Part shown: positions 1-9,400 of the stretch, one piece after another
How the letters are laid out: each line of letters begins with the position of its first letter
How positions within the stretch are numbered: position 1 is the first letter of the stretch
Source of the DNA: Bradyrhizobium sp. CSS354
Lineage (GTDB): Bacteria; Pseudomonadota; Alphaproteobacteria; Rhizobiales; Xanthobacteraceae
Length of the DNA: 64,000 nucleotides
Direction: 5' to 3'
Assembly (NCBI RefSeq): GCF_029051725.1
Contig: NZ_JAACFU010000022.1
Span: 44,034-108,033 of the forward strand
Program-made: the position numbers and the translations under genes
The notes under the pieces: generated by a model
What the model was told of the DNA's origin: nothing
The model's input: the letters and a program-made list of their open reading frames with translations, nothing else
Database searches by the model: none

Positions 1-14
1 CTACGGGTGCAAAT

Positions 15-383
15 ATGCCGGCTAAGAAACTCGAATTAGAATCGATGTCCCTTGACGATCTCTGGTCGCTCCATGAGGAAATTAGTGGGATCTTATCGGA
101 TCGGATCAAGGCAGAAAAGCACGAACTAGAGAAGCGCTTGGCGGTTCTCGGGGGCGGGATGGCTGTTTTGGCGGACGCGAGCGGGTCGGGCGTGTCTCCG
201 AACGGCAAAGTGAGACGCAAGTATCCGCGGGTGCTGCCGAAATACCGGAACCCCCAGACGTCGGAGACTTGGTCGGGTCGCGGCAAGCGGCCGCGGTGGT
301 TGGTTGCTGCCGTGAAGTCTGGCCGTAGGATTGAGGACTTTCGAATAGGGGATGCGAGTTCGAAGCTTCGTCAGCGCGCGTGA
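15..383 (+). CDS. H-NS family nucleoid-associated protein
   Basis: This 122-residue protein has the two-part layout of H-NS proteins. A helical, charged N-terminal half (about residues 8-45, with DDLWSLHEEI) would mediate oligomerisation. The C-terminal DNA-binding core contains PKYRNPQTSETWSGRGKRPRWL (about 75-98), which matches the family signature TWSGRGxxPxW. Proteins of this kind bind AT-rich DNA and silence acquired or surface-structure genes. The length is usual for alphaproteobacterial members. Only 14 bases lie upstream in the window, so the promoter is not visible. The gene converges on the sugar-phosphate transferase that follows, and a second family member lies at 61151-61492. Family assignment is firm; its targets are not known from the sequence. 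Confidence 0.92.
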   Translation: MPAKKLELESMSLDDLWSLHEEISGILSDRIKAEKHELEKRLAVLGGGMAVLADASGSGVSPNGKVRRKYPRVLPKYRNPQTSETWSGRGKRPRWLVAAVKSGRRIEDFRIGDASSKLRQRA

Positions 384-451
384 CCTAATCTGCACTGATC
401 GATGGGATGGTTGCGGTCAAATGGCCGGCGCAGCGCCGTGATCCTGTGCGC

Positions 452-1921
452 CTAATAGGCGTTGCGTCCCCGCAGCACTTCGATGGGAGTTCGCAGCAGG
501 ATTACAAGATCAAGGCGAAGGCTCCAGTTGTCGATGTACCAGAGATCGTATTGTACTCTTGTTTCGACCGTGATGGCTGTGGGGGTCGGACCGCGGCAGC
601 CATGGACTTGGGCCCATCCGGTCAATCCTGGCCTGACCCTGCGGCGAAGGGCGTAGTTCCGCACGAGCTTGTCAAATTCTCCGTCGTGAGCCAAGGCATG
701 AGGACGCGGACCCACCAGCGACATGCTGCCGTCGAGAACATTCAACAGCTGTGGCAGTTCATCGAAGCTTGTTCGACGCAGCCATTTGCCGACGCGGGTG
801 ACGCGTCGGTCGATGGGATGGGCCTGACGGATCGCGGGCCCGTCCTCAAGCACATGCATTGTCCGGAATTTACGGATCAGGAAGATCCGGCCATTAAAAC
901 CACAGCGTTGTTGTCGAAAGAATATGGGGCCGGGCGAATCCAGCTTGATCGCAAATGCGGCCATCACAAGCAGCGGGGCAAATATCGTCAAGGCGAGCCC
1001 CGCGACGAAAAGATCAATCATTCGCTTGGTCGCACAGTCCAGCGGCGTAAGAGGACCACGCTGGAGTTCAACACAAACGGTACTTCCAAGACTTCGCGTA
1101 GGATGTCGAAGCAGTTCGGATGTCGTACCGACCGGCACGAACACGACTGGTAGCGGCAAGACCCGCAAGTCGGCAACGAAGGCCCGAAGTTCGGGCCACC
1201 GTTCCGGGTCCGCTTCCACCACCACCTGGTCGAACTCGGAACTGCGAATGTAGTCAATCACGCGAGCCGTAAGCCGCCTTCGGCAGGCAGGACCGAAGCC
1301 GATTGGGGGCAGGCTGAACCGGCCTCGGACAGAATAACCATGCATCGCCAGCGTTTCAGACAGTCCGGCGTCTTTCGATGGCGGCTGGTCACTGATCACA
1401 ACAATGTTTGTGGTGGCGAATTTTCTGCCGCTCAAGCCTCTTCCCAGAAGCGCTCTCACTCCCCACCGCTCGGCCAGAAGCAAGCCCAGGCCCAGGACAG
1501 CGAAAAGTGAGCCTGCTTGGTGAGAAGAGCCGGGACCAATTGCAAAGCCGCACCCGGCCCATATCAAGAGCAACAATGACGCCCATGCGATCCAGACGGC
1601 GCGCATCTGACTTCGGAGGACAAGAAGCTCAGCTGGCCGATAAAGGCCGTGGGTCTTCAACAGACAAACAAGACATGCTGCGCTTACTAGCGCCAAGCCA
1701 AGTGCGTCGCTTAAGTCGCCTGCAGCCCACCCATTCTGAGTTTGGCACAGCCACGTCGAAACGACGCTCGCAAAAACAATGGTCGCAACATCCGCACAGA
1801 GCGCCACGTATTCGATCGAGTCGTAACGGAGGGGCCATTTGTGTTGGCGGGATACTATCGGCCCGGGACTGACACGATCCGTAACCTCCCGATCGGGGAA
1901 ATGTCGGTTCACGAAATTCAT
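452..1921 (-). CDS. Undecaprenyl-phosphate sugar-1-phosphate transferase (exopolysaccharide priming enzyme)
   Basis: This 489-residue protein would start repeat-unit assembly by moving a sugar-1-phosphate from a nucleotide sugar to undecaprenyl phosphate at the inner membrane. The N-terminal part (about 35-145) holds several hydrophobic segments, followed by a cytoplasmic region resembling a nucleotide-binding fold. The catalytic bacterial sugar transferase domain occupies about residues 296-489. Its motifs include KRMIDL, SPGPIFFRQ, KFRTM, DELPQLLNVL, SLVGPRP and RPGLTGWAQV. It belongs to the WcaJ/ExoY type with the long membrane-spanning N-terminus. The sugar donated (glucose or galactose) cannot be told from the sequence. 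It lies downstream of the polymerase-like and autokinase genes on the same strand, with an AT-rich spacer before it that may hold its own promoter. Confidence 0.93.
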   Translation of the reverse strand: MNFVNRHFPDREVTDRVSPGPIVSRQHKWPLRYDSIEYVALCADVATIVFASVVSTWLCQTQNGWAAGDLSDALGLALVSAACLVCLLKTHGLYRPAELLVLRSQMRAVWIAWASLLLLIWAGCGFAIGPGSSHQAGSLFAVLGLGLLLAERWGVRALLGRGLSGRKFATTNIVVISDQPPSKDAGLSETLAMHGYSVRGRFSLPPIGFGPACRRRLTARVIDYIRSSEFDQVVVEADPERWPELRAFVADLRVLPLPVVFVPVGTTSELLRHPTRSLGSTVCVELQRGPLTPLDCATKRMIDLFVAGLALTIFAPLLVMAAFAIKLDSPGPIFFRQQRCGFNGRIFLIRKFRTMHVLEDGPAIRQAHPIDRRVTRVGKWLRRTSFDELPQLLNVLDGSMSLVGPRPHALAHDGEFDKLVRNYALRRRVRPGLTGWAQVHGCRGPTPTAITVETRVQYDLWYIDNWSLRLDLVILLRTPIEVLRGRNAY

Positions 1922-1936
1922 TGTCTGAACACCAGC

Positions 1937-2009
1937 TAGTTAATATTTAATATATTATTAATTGACCGATTTATCAAGAAAAAATCTTAGTTTTAGGCGA
2001 TTAAATATG
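1937..2009. promoter_or_regulatory. AT-rich spacer before the sugar-phosphate transferase gene
   Basis: The spacer 1922-2028 is nearly all A and T in a GC-rich neighbourhood. It carries TTAATATTTAATATATT near 1941, GACCGATTTATC near 1962 and GGCGATTAAATATG near 1996. It sits immediately upstream of the leftward gene that starts at 1921. A promoter or silencer-binding site is inferred; no clear -35/-10 pair was assigned. Confidence 0.35.
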
Positions 2010-2028
2010 TCGCGCTGCTCGGAGGATC

Positions 2029-4059
2029 CTATCTAGATCCCTGCCGCGAGTTCCGTGCGCGCATGCTGTCGAGATAGGTCGGATCGAGCTCCGAAATCAG
2101 CTTCTCGAGATAGATTTTCCCCTCGGCCGAGGCTGATCGGTACGCGGCCACAAGCGCTGGTCTGATAGCAGGTCGACGCGTAACGACGAGGCTGACGTCC
2201 CGCTTGATCAAGTCTCGAAATTCAAGCTCCCGTACCACGGCATCTGTAGCGAGTGCGACGGATAGCCTTAGCGGAAGCAGATCCAGATCATTCGGCGCAG
2301 TATAGTACGACATCTTGAGCATCGCTGCCGTCTGGATCGAATTCTGTTTCGACGCCGCCGCGAGCATGAGCCAAATGTCGCCGCGGAGCGGCGACGAGCG
2401 TAGCGCGCGGGCAAACGCATTCGACGCTGCCGGAAGTTCCGTTTTTTGCTCGTCCGCGGCGAGAGCCGGATCTTTACTGGATCGTGATTCCCCTCGGATC
2501 CAAAAGTCTTCATGCGCTGCCGCAACCGAAACTGGTTTCGAGGTCTCGTTCGACCATCCTGCTGCGGCCGAAATAGCTGCCGCTAACGAAGACTGACCTC
2601 CGAGATACCACCCAGGGAGGATCATCCATATCGTCGGTATGATCAGCGCTATTCCAAGCACCGCCAGGGCAACGCGCGGCCAAAGGGTGACAAACGCTGG
2701 CGCGAGCCTTGGACGAGATGCCGGAACTGGACCGGCCATCCGGTCCGAAGCCTCTTTCGATTCCAAGGACATTGCCTCACGGCCCGCACCGGAGACGCTT
2801 TGACCGAACGCTAGTCCAAAAAGCGCAGCGACCAAAAGCGATGCTCCCAAACTCAGAATTCCATGGTCAGCAAAGGCCAGTATTGTCAGTGCAATCGAAG
2901 CGCCGGCGCCCAAGGCTGGGTACACGTAGTCGTAAGCTCGTGAAAGAGAACGCCTGATCAGAATACAAGCGGCGAGCATCGCTATAGCTACAACGCCGCA
3001 CAGGAACGCCCAGCCCATGTCTATAACCATTGCGGCGGCAGCCGTTGGCCTTTCTCGCGGGGCGCCAATTCCCATGTCCCGATAAAGCGGCAAAAGGACC
3101 GTCGAAGTTCCGGCACCGGATCCCGCCGGCCTGACGTCCTGGAGCATCCGTTCCGTCGCGATCTGGCTGCTCGTTGACAAGGCGATCGTCACATCGGTGT
3201 TCGTCCTAAACGGAATGACCGTTACGCTGGCAACAAAGAATATTGCGGCGGTTGCGAAAACGCCGGCGGTACCCCACAAGCCCAAGAACCACCTGCGAAT
3301 TGCGAACACCGAGAGCAAGATTCCTGATCCGAGGAGGGCGGCGATGACGGCGGTGGAGTTGGTCCGAACGAGCAGCGCGGCCAAGCAGACAATCATTGCG
3401 ATGGTCGCGGTGGACAGAACAAGGAGCGGAACTGGCGCAATTGCTCCTGGCCGACTGTGTCGCGCTATCTGATCGGCCGCGCGTATTGCCGTCGCGCAGG
3501 AGAACAAGACGCCGAGCACTGCGACGGCTGAGCCATCGGCCCCGCCGATACCGTCAGTCTTGCCGAACCATATGGCCGTGGCAATCGTGGCTATCGACAG
3601 TAGAATATGTAGGACTTGCGCTGCACGATATCGGTCAAGCGTGATGACCCCAGTGACGAGGGCCGCGGCGAGAACAGCGCAATACTGCGCGAGCGAGAGC
3701 ATAGTCGCCCCCTTGTCGACTGTGATCGTTTCGGCGAGGGGTTTGCCTAGGGCCGCCGAAGCGGTTGCCCAGATGGGATTGCCGAGCGTGTCCATAGGCA
3801 TCGGCACCGCCTGTAGCGCCATCCAGAGGGCCGGAGCCGCGAGCACAACGACGGCACCAGGCCGGAGCACCTTGGCGAGCCCGAGGGAGGCGAGGGATGG
3901 AAAGATCGCTACAACCAGCGCGGCTGTTGCTAGTATGAATGATGCCAATCCCAAGCTTTGCAGGCTTTCCGGCATTGCGAGCGCCGCGATGATCGCCACA
4001 AACTCGGCTAACATGACAAGCCGGAAAATCATGTAAACACCATGGTGTGGTGCGGCCAC
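2029..4059 (-). CDS. Polytopic membrane protein, O-antigen ligase/polymerase-like, with helical C-terminal tail
   Basis: The first about 490 residues of this 676-residue protein are dominated by hydrophobic segments spaced as in O-antigen ligase/polymerase (Wzy_C type) proteins. The last about 180 residues are soluble, helical and TPR-like (ASNAFARALRSSPLRGDIWLML). Similar proteins sit in rhizobial exopolysaccharide clusters. The ATG at 4029 (MIFRLVML) is a plausible start and would remove ten residues. It lies 40 bases after the autokinase gene and before the priming transferase, all leftward, so co-transcription is likely. A role in polymerising or ligating the repeat unit is inferred from topology and context; no catalytic residue was identified. 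A second ligase-like protein at 36527-37846 means either one may be the Wzy. Confidence 0.7.
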   Translation of the reverse strand: MAAPHHGVYMIFRLVMLAEFVAIIAALAMPESLQSLGLASFILATAALVVAIFPSLASLGLAKVLRPGAVVVLAAPALWMALQAVPMPMDTLGNPIWATASAALGKPLAETITVDKGATMLSLAQYCAVLAAALVTGVITLDRYRAAQVLHILLSIATIATAIWFGKTDGIGGADGSAVAVLGVLFSCATAIRAADQIARHSRPGAIAPVPLLVLSTATIAMIVCLAALLVRTNSTAVIAALLGSGILLSVFAIRRWFLGLWGTAGVFATAAIFFVASVTVIPFRTNTDVTIALSTSSQIATERMLQDVRPAGSGAGTSTVLLPLYRDMGIGAPRERPTAAAAMVIDMGWAFLCGVVAIAMLAACILIRRSLSRAYDYVYPALGAGASIALTILAFADHGILSLGASLLVAALFGLAFGQSVSGAGREAMSLESKEASDRMAGPVPASRPRLAPAFVTLWPRVALAVLGIALIIPTIWMILPGWYLGGQSSLAAAISAAAGWSNETSKPVSVAAAHEDFWIRGESRSSKDPALAADEQKTELPAASNAFARALRSSPLRGDIWLMLAAASKQNSIQTAAMLKMSYYTAPNDLDLLPLRLSVALATDAVVRELEFRDLIKRDVSLVVTRRPAIRPALVAAYRSASAEGKIYLEKLISELDPTYLDSMRARNSRQGSR

Positions 4060-4099
4060 TCCGCTGGCCGAAGAACGTGCAGGCGGCTACGAGAAGGCC

Positions 4100-6466
4100 T
4101 CAAGAGCCAGAAAGGCCATAACGGATGTAGTGGCTGTCATGATAGTAGTAGCTCCGATGTCCGTCATATCGAGCCATTGCCTTGGTATCCGTTTTGCTGA
4201 GAACTGCCCCTATCAGCGATTCGTGAACGTTGGGTGCGGTGTGCAGAGCGTGCTGCACGACATCGATTTTGGTCCGGCCCCATTCAACGACCAAAATGTA
4301 GCAGTCAATTAGAGACGAAGTGGCTCGGACATCGACCAAGGGGGTCAGGGGAGGAAGGTCGACGATGACGTAGTCATAGTCTTTTCGCAAACGGTCGAAC
4401 AGCTTGCTTATATCGTCGGCGCACAGAAACTCGCTGGTGTGAAGCAGGGGTCCCCGCCGCACGCAGGGAAGAAACGCAAGGTTGGTCGTGGGATCTCGCC
4501 AAATTGTGTCAGCCAGGGATCGGCTGCCGTTTGCAACTTCGATGATTCCGCTGGTAGCCTTGGGTGCAAAGATCGATGAAAGCGACGGATTTCTGAGGTC
4601 GCAATCGACGATGATGGCCTTCTTGCCGGTGTGCCCGATCAATTGCGCGAGTGAGGCTGCAATCGTCGTTTTCCCCTCATTCGGTAGGGCCGAGGTAATG
4701 CCGATGACCTGAGAGGAGATTTTCGCCGGGTTGTGATCGATGGCCAGCTTGATGGAACGAATTGCCTCGGTATATCGAGATAGGGGCATCCCGACCACGG
4801 TCCGATGAATTGCCGTCAGAGACGAAACTATGCGTTGCTGAACATCATCATCGGTTGGCTGCGAGCGAACCGGCAGCTTCGGAGATTTGCGGGCTGGCAA
4901 TAATGGGACCAAAGAAAGGCAAGGCAATTCCAACACGGTTTCCAGTTGTGAAGAGGTACGAAACACGCGGTCCATGAGGTCTCTGAGGAGCGCCAGCCCG
5001 AGGCCCAGAGCGAGACCGCCGAAAATGCCGAGCGCCAGTACCAACCTGGTCTTCGGCTTGCTCTTGCTCGCCGGCGGCGAAGCGGGAAAAAGTACCCGCG
5101 TTTCTGAGATAGAAAATGTCTCCTGCTGTGCGGAGCCCATGTAGCGCTGCAGGAAGGTCTCGTACAAGCTACGCAAGCCCTTTGCCCGGCTTTCCAGATC
5201 CTTGATGGTCAGCTCAGCAGAATTGACCGAACGAGACTGCGAAACGGCCTTGGACAGCTGCTTTTCGATTTCTTCCTGCCGTTGTTTGGCGAGTTCGAAT
5301 TCGCTTCGGCTGACTTCGGCAAGTCTCCTGACTTCGTCGAAAATGGAGACGCGAAACTCCCGCGCGCGGTTCCGGACACTGACGACTGCCAAGTGGTCGC
5401 GGCCAACCCTGGCCGTCAACTCGGCCTCGCGTCTCGTGAGTTCTAGATATTGCTGGCGCAGCCCCGTAATGATCTGACTGCTCAGCGCGTCGGTCCCGAT
5501 GGCATCCAGATTAACAATGGAGGACGGCTTTGTCGGATCGGAAGCAATCAGAGTTTCATAGCGAGCCAGCTTGGCCGTGGCCTCGGAGGTCTGGGCGCGT
5601 GCCGCAGCCAATCGATTGTTGATTTCGGTGATCTGCTGCTCGTCGATCGGCTTTCCGTCCAGGGAAACGATATTGTTCTGGGTCTTGTAGACGTCGACGG
5701 CACGCTGCGCAGTGAGGGCTTGGTCACCGAGATCGCTCAGCCGCTCCTGCAACCAGCTTGTTGCTCTGCGATTGGCCTCGAATTTCGCGCTGAGTTGGTC
5801 GGCAACATACGTATTGGCTACCGCATTGACGATCTCGGCGGCTCGGGCTGCGCTGCTTGAACTGTAGTTGATCTCGATGACGTTGCTGTACCCGACACGT
5901 CCCGCCGAAAGCCGACTGAGAAATGCGTCTACCATCGTGTCCGATGGCTCGCCTGGCGAATCGGATGGTCCATCCTTCTTCTTCGATCCAGCCGAGCCCC
6001 ACGATCGAATTCGCTGCCAGAGGGACTGTAGAGACAGCCCTGACGCGGTAAAGTCCGGATCGTGCATCAGTTTCAGCTGGTCGATGACCGCAACCGCAGT
6101 GGCCCTTGATCTCAGGAGCTGAAGCTGGGTCTCGATTTGACTGAGATCGAAAGCCGGCTCGGCAAGGAGCGATTGCTGCTGAACAAATAGAGGCCTGGCG
6201 TTGGCCAACAGGATCTGAACCTGCGCGGTATAGGTTGGAGACACCAACCGGAGATAGAGCAGGCTGGCCGCGGTGACGAGTCCAGCGGTCACAAGGATCA
6301 TCAGATATTGGCGTCGTAGCAGCCCAATACCGAAATTGATGACGTCGCTGATACCTCCGCCGTCCGCCTGGGTGGGTTGAGCCAGCACGTTCACTGGCGA
6401 CCGTAGTCTATCCGTGTGTTGAAGATTGTTCTGGAGCATCACGTACCTGTCCGACGGTGGGGTCAC
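4100..6466 (-). CDS. Polysaccharide co-polymerase with BY-type tyrosine autokinase (Wzc/ExoP-like)
   Basis: This 788-residue inner-membrane protein would set polysaccharide chain length and couple synthesis to export through tyrosine phosphorylation. A Wzz-type domain follows the first transmembrane helix (about residues 50-70). A long coiled-coil periplasmic part (about 200-430) follows, and a second transmembrane helix lies near 475-500. The kinase domain has Walker A SALPNEGKTT (592-601), Walker A' AIIVDCDLR (about 616-624) and Walker B YVIVDLPPL (about 699-707). The C-terminal tail carries tyrosines at 767, 773-775, 780 and 783, the expected autophosphorylation cluster. Kinase and Wzz parts are in one chain, as in proteobacterial Wzc. 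Neither a cognate phosphatase (Wzb) nor the outer-membrane Wza is in the window. Confidence 0.93.
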   Translation of the reverse strand: MTPPSDRYVMLQNNLQHTDRLRSPVNVLAQPTQADGGGISDVINFGIGLLRRQYLMILVTAGLVTAASLLYLRLVSPTYTAQVQILLANARPLFVQQQSLLAEPAFDLSQIETQLQLLRSRATAVAVIDQLKLMHDPDFTASGLSLQSLWQRIRSWGSAGSKKKDGPSDSPGEPSDTMVDAFLSRLSAGRVGYSNVIEINYSSSSAARAAEIVNAVANTYVADQLSAKFEANRRATSWLQERLSDLGDQALTAQRAVDVYKTQNNIVSLDGKPIDEQQITEINNRLAAARAQTSEATAKLARYETLIASDPTKPSSIVNLDAIGTDALSSQIITGLRQQYLELTRREAELTARVGRDHLAVVSVRNRAREFRVSIFDEVRRLAEVSRSEFELAKQRQEEIEKQLSKAVSQSRSVNSAELTIKDLESRAKGLRSLYETFLQRYMGSAQQETFSISETRVLFPASPPASKSKPKTRLVLALGIFGGLALGLGLALLRDLMDRVFRTSSQLETVLELPCLSLVPLLPARKSPKLPVRSQPTDDDVQQRIVSSLTAIHRTVVGMPLSRYTEAIRSIKLAIDHNPAKISSQVIGITSALPNEGKTTIAASLAQLIGHTGKKAIIVDCDLRNPSLSSIFAPKATSGIIEVANGSRSLADTIWRDPTTNLAFLPCVRRGPLLHTSEFLCADDISKLFDRLRKDYDYVIVDLPPLTPLVDVRATSSLIDCYILVVEWGRTKIDVVQHALHTAPNVHESLIGAVLSKTDTKAMARYDGHRSYYYHDSHYIRYGLSGS

Positions 6467-6772
6467 ACGTTAGGCGTTCGCCCGCAGATCAACGTTTAAA
6501 GAGGACGTGCGGGTCGGTGAGGGAGATTATCTAGCTTATAAAAATTGACTTGCCAAATTAAATAAGTCATCTATTAATTAAAATAAGGAAAATATCAGGA
6601 AAGGGTCGCATCTTCGGGCCGTTACGGCAAAGTTTGCGGTCCGGTCGGCATTTTGCATCGATAATAACACAAACCTTAAACTCGGGTTGGCATGCGGACG
6701 ATTAATCCCATCGAGCGATTATGGTCCGCCGCATGGAACCCGACCCAATTGAGGGCCGGCGGGAGGTACCCG
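6467..6772. promoter_or_regulatory. Divergent intergenic region between autokinase and rfbC
   Basis: These 306 bases separate the leftward autokinase operon from the rightward rhamnose operon and contain no convincing gene. The stretch 6536-6600 is strongly AT-rich, with AAATTAAATAAG and TATTAATTAAAATAAGG. A second AT-rich piece lies at 6657-6680. The upstream in-frame extension of rfbC (from 6692) falls here but lacks a ribosome site. Divergent promoters are inferred from gene orientation only. Confidence 0.5.
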
Positions 6773-7330
6773 ATGCTGGAACTGCGATCCTTGGCGATCC
6801 CTGATGTCAAAGTCATTCGAACGGAACGGTTTTCGGACGGCCGCGGCTACTTCTGTGAGACTTTCCAGCGATCAGCTTTTGCGGAAAAGGGAATCCTTCA
6901 CGACTTCGTTCAGGATAATCAGTCCAGCTCAGCTCGGATCGGCACGGTGCGCGGCCTGCATTTCCAGCGCCCGCCCTTCGCCCAGGCGAAGCTCATACGG
7001 GTGTTGAGCGGGGCCATTCTCGATGTTGCCGTTGATATCCGACGTTCATCGCCCAACTTCGGCAAGCATATCGCAATCCAGTTGGATGGTGAAAGCGGTG
7101 AGCAGGTGTTTATTCCGAAGGGGTTCGCGCACGGCTTCTGTACGCTGCAGCCCAAGACCGTCGTCTTGTACAAGGTCGACCAGGTCTACGCCCCGAGCCA
7201 TGACGGCGGCATCTATTGGGCCGATCCGGCATTGGCGATCAAGTGGCCCGTGACAACCTCCGAGGCTCAAGTATCGCCAAAGGATCAAACACTTCCTGCG
7301 CTCAACCAGCTTGGTTGCGTTTTCGAGTAA
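6773..7330 (+). CDS. rfbC: dTDP-4-dehydrorhamnose 3,5-epimerase
   Basis: This enzyme converts dTDP-4-dehydro-6-deoxyglucose to dTDP-4-dehydrorhamnose, the third step of dTDP-L-rhamnose synthesis. The 185-residue cupin-fold protein shows RGYFCETF near the N-terminus, VQDNQSSS, the active-site region VRGLHFQRPPFAQAKLIRV, and FIPKGFAHGFCTL. An in-frame extension reaches 6692, but the ATG at 6773 follows GGGAGGT at 6761-6767 and matches the usual family start, so it was chosen. The stop codon overlaps the next reading frame (TAATG), and the rest of the rhamnose pathway follows directly. Confidence 0.96.
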   Translation: MLELRSLAIPDVKVIRTERFSDGRGYFCETFQRSAFAEKGILHDFVQDNQSSSARIGTVRGLHFQRPPFAQAKLIRVLSGAILDVAVDIRRSSPNFGKHIAIQLDGESGEQVFIPKGFAHGFCTLQPKTVVLYKVDQVYAPSHDGGIYWADPALAIKWPVTTSEAQVSPKDQTLPALNQLGCVFE

Positions 7331-7344
7331 TGGAGACGACCGTA

Positions 7345-8403
7345 ATGCGTATCTTGGTGACCGGCGGAGCGGGCTTTATCGGTTCTGCAGTGTGTCGCCA
7401 TTTGTTGCTGCAGACTGGTGCCGCAGTGATCAACGTCGACAAGTTGACATACGCAGCCAACCTGGATTCGCTGGCGAGCGTCGAGAGACTAGAGTCTTAT
7501 TCGTTCCTGCAGTCCGACATCTGCGATCGCGAAGTTATGGATCTCGCATTTGCCGACTACGAGCCGGACGCGATCATACATCTGGCCGCCGAAAGCCACG
7601 TCGACCGTTCGATCACCCGGCCCGATGCCTTCATCAACACCAATATAGTCGGCACCTACACGCTGCTGGAGGCCGCTAGGACTTACTACGAACGTCTGCC
7701 CTCTTCGAAGCGGAAGCAATTCCGCTTCATCCACGTATCGACAGACGAAGTTTACGGTTCGCTGGGGCCGGACGACTTGTTTCGCGAGGACACGCCCTAC
7801 AGACCGAGTTCGCCGTATTCGGCCAGCAAGGCCGCCTCCGACCACCTCGCACTGGCGTGGTTTCGAACCTACGGTCTACCGGTCATCGTATCGAATTGTT
7901 CGAACAACTACGGCCCGTACCAATTCCCGGAAAAGCTGATCCCGCTGACGATCCTCAATGCGATCGACCGGAAGCCTCTGCCAGTCTATGGTAACGGCAA
8001 GAATATTCGCGACTGGCTTCACGTCGATGATCATGCCGCCGGCTTGATAAGACTGCTGCATGAAGGGAAACCGGGCGAAAAGTACAATTTCGGAGGAGAC
8101 GGCCAGCGATCCAACCTGGAGGTCGTCACCCGGATTTGCGACGTGCTGGATCAATTATCCCCGGGCGCAGGAGCGAGACGATCTCTTATTGCGTTCGTGC
8201 CGGATCGTCCGGGGCACGATGCGCGCTATGCGATCGACGCGTCGAAGGCACATCGCGAACTTGGCTGGGAACCGACGAGAACCTTTGAACAGGGCCTGGC
8301 CGAAACCGTCGGATGGTATTTCAAAAATCGTGCGTGGTGGGAGCGTGCGCGCTGCGGTGTCTATGACGGCTCGCGTCTCGGTCTCCTGGCCGCCCAACAT
8401 TGA
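7345..8403 (+). CDS. rfbB: dTDP-glucose 4,6-dehydratase
   Basis: This is the second enzyme of dTDP-L-rhamnose synthesis, an NAD-dependent extended SDR of 352 residues. It has the dinucleotide-binding GGAGFIG at residues 7-13, HLAAESHVDRSI, the catalytic STDEVYG and the SPYSASKAASDH motif containing the YxxxK pair. The start at 7345 follows GGAG at 7332-7335 and gives the canonical MRILVTGG N-terminus. In-frame starts at 7216 and 7330 would add residues foreign to the family. It lies 14 bases after rfbC and 7 bases before rfbD. Confidence 0.97.
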   Translation: MRILVTGGAGFIGSAVCRHLLLQTGAAVINVDKLTYAANLDSLASVERLESYSFLQSDICDREVMDLAFADYEPDAIIHLAAESHVDRSITRPDAFINTNIVGTYTLLEAARTYYERLPSSKRKQFRFIHVSTDEVYGSLGPDDLFREDTPYRPSSPYSASKAASDHLALAWFRTYGLPVIVSNCSNNYGPYQFPEKLIPLTILNAIDRKPLPVYGNGKNIRDWLHVDDHAAGLIRLLHEGKPGEKYNFGGDGQRSNLEVVTRICDVLDQLSPGAGARRSLIAFVPDRPGHDARYAIDASKAHRELGWEPTRTFEQGLAETVGWYFKNRAWWERARCGVYDGSRLGLLAAQH

Positions 8404-8410
8404 GGTGAAG

Positions 8411-9400
8411 ATGTCAGAGCGTCCCATCCTCATTGCCGGACGGAATGGCCAGTTGGCAAGGTGTCTTCGCGATCTCGCTGCGGTGCGCGGTCTGCCCGCG
8501 GTGGCTCTCGGGCGCCGAGAGCTCGATCTGGAGAACCGCGAGGGAATCGACAAGCTCATCGCGTCGATCGCGCCGTCTGCAATCATCAATACGGCGGCTT
8601 ATACCGCGGTGGATCAGGCCGAATCTGAAGCAGCGAAAGTGTTCAGCATCAACCGCGATGGCGCGGCGGCGCTAGCAGATGTTGCGTGGCAGATGAATAT
8701 TCCACTCATTCATCTCTCGACCGACTATGTATTCGACGGTGCGAAACCGGATGCGTACGACGAAAGTGACGTTCCCGCGCCGGTGAATGTTTACGGCGCA
8801 TCGAAGCTTGCCGGCGAAGCTGCCGTATTGGCCGCGCACCCACTTGCGACCGTAATCAGGTGCTCGTGGATTTACAGTCCCTATGGCAGCAACTTCGTTC
8901 GGACGATGCTGCGGTTATGTGAGACGCAGGCAACCGTGAGGGTTGTTCAGGACCAACTTGGAAATCCCACCTATGCATTCGACCTCGCGGAGGCCGTCCT
9001 TCGGATCGTAGACCGATCCGTAACGGACGATCGGAGGGCCACGGCCGGCATCTTCCACCTCGCCGGGCGAGGCGAGACGAGCTGGTACGACTTTGCGCAG
9101 GCGATCTTCTGCGCACGCGCCCGCCGTGGAGCGCGAATTCCGGCGCTCGAGGCCATCACGACAGAAGAGTATCCGACCGCCGCGCGTCGGCCTCGAAACT
9201 CGCGCCTGGACTCATGCAAGGCCGAACGTGTGTTCGGGATTCGATTGGCGTCCTGGCGCCATTCACTCGAAGCTTGTCTCGACCAGCTGGTCGGAGAAGG
9301 AGAAACCGATGCTGAAGGGAATCGTGCTGGCTGGGGGCAGCGGAACGCGCCTCTATCCGATCACGCGCGTGGTCAGCAAGCAGTTGCTCCCGATCTATGA
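8411..9400 (+). CDS. rfbD: dTDP-4-dehydrorhamnose reductase
   Basis: This enzyme makes the last reduction to dTDP-L-rhamnose using NAD(P)H. The 329-residue SDR protein has GRNGQLARCL near the N-terminus, STDYVFDGAKPDAYDE, and VNVYGASKLAGE with the catalytic YxxxK. The ATG at 8411 lies just after GAGGTGAAG. The frame runs about 33 residues past the point where family members usually end (after LDQLVGEG). It therefore overlaps the start of rfbA by 92 bases. The tail has low-complexity, out-of-family composition and may be a lost stop codon rather than functional sequence. Confidence 0.95.
   Translation: MSERPILIAGRNGQLARCLRDLAAVRGLPAVALGRRELDLENREGIDKLIASIAPSAIINTAAYTAVDQAESEAAKVFSINRDGAAALADVAWQMNIPLIHLSTDYVFDGAKPDAYDESDVPAPVNVYGASKLAGEAAVLAAHPLATVIRCSWIYSPYGSNFVRTMLRLCETQATVRVVQDQLGNPTYAFDLAEAVLRIVDRSVTDDRRATAGIFHLAGRGETSWYDFAQAIFCARARRGARIPALEAITTEEYPTAARRPRNSRLDSCKAERVFGIRLASWRHSLEACLDQLVGEGETDAEGNRAGWGQRNAPLSDHARGQQAVAPDL

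Noticed and set aside
407..1153. 248-codon open frame on the + strand
   Set aside because: It is antisense to the sugar-phosphate transferase, whose catalytic motifs fill the minus frame.
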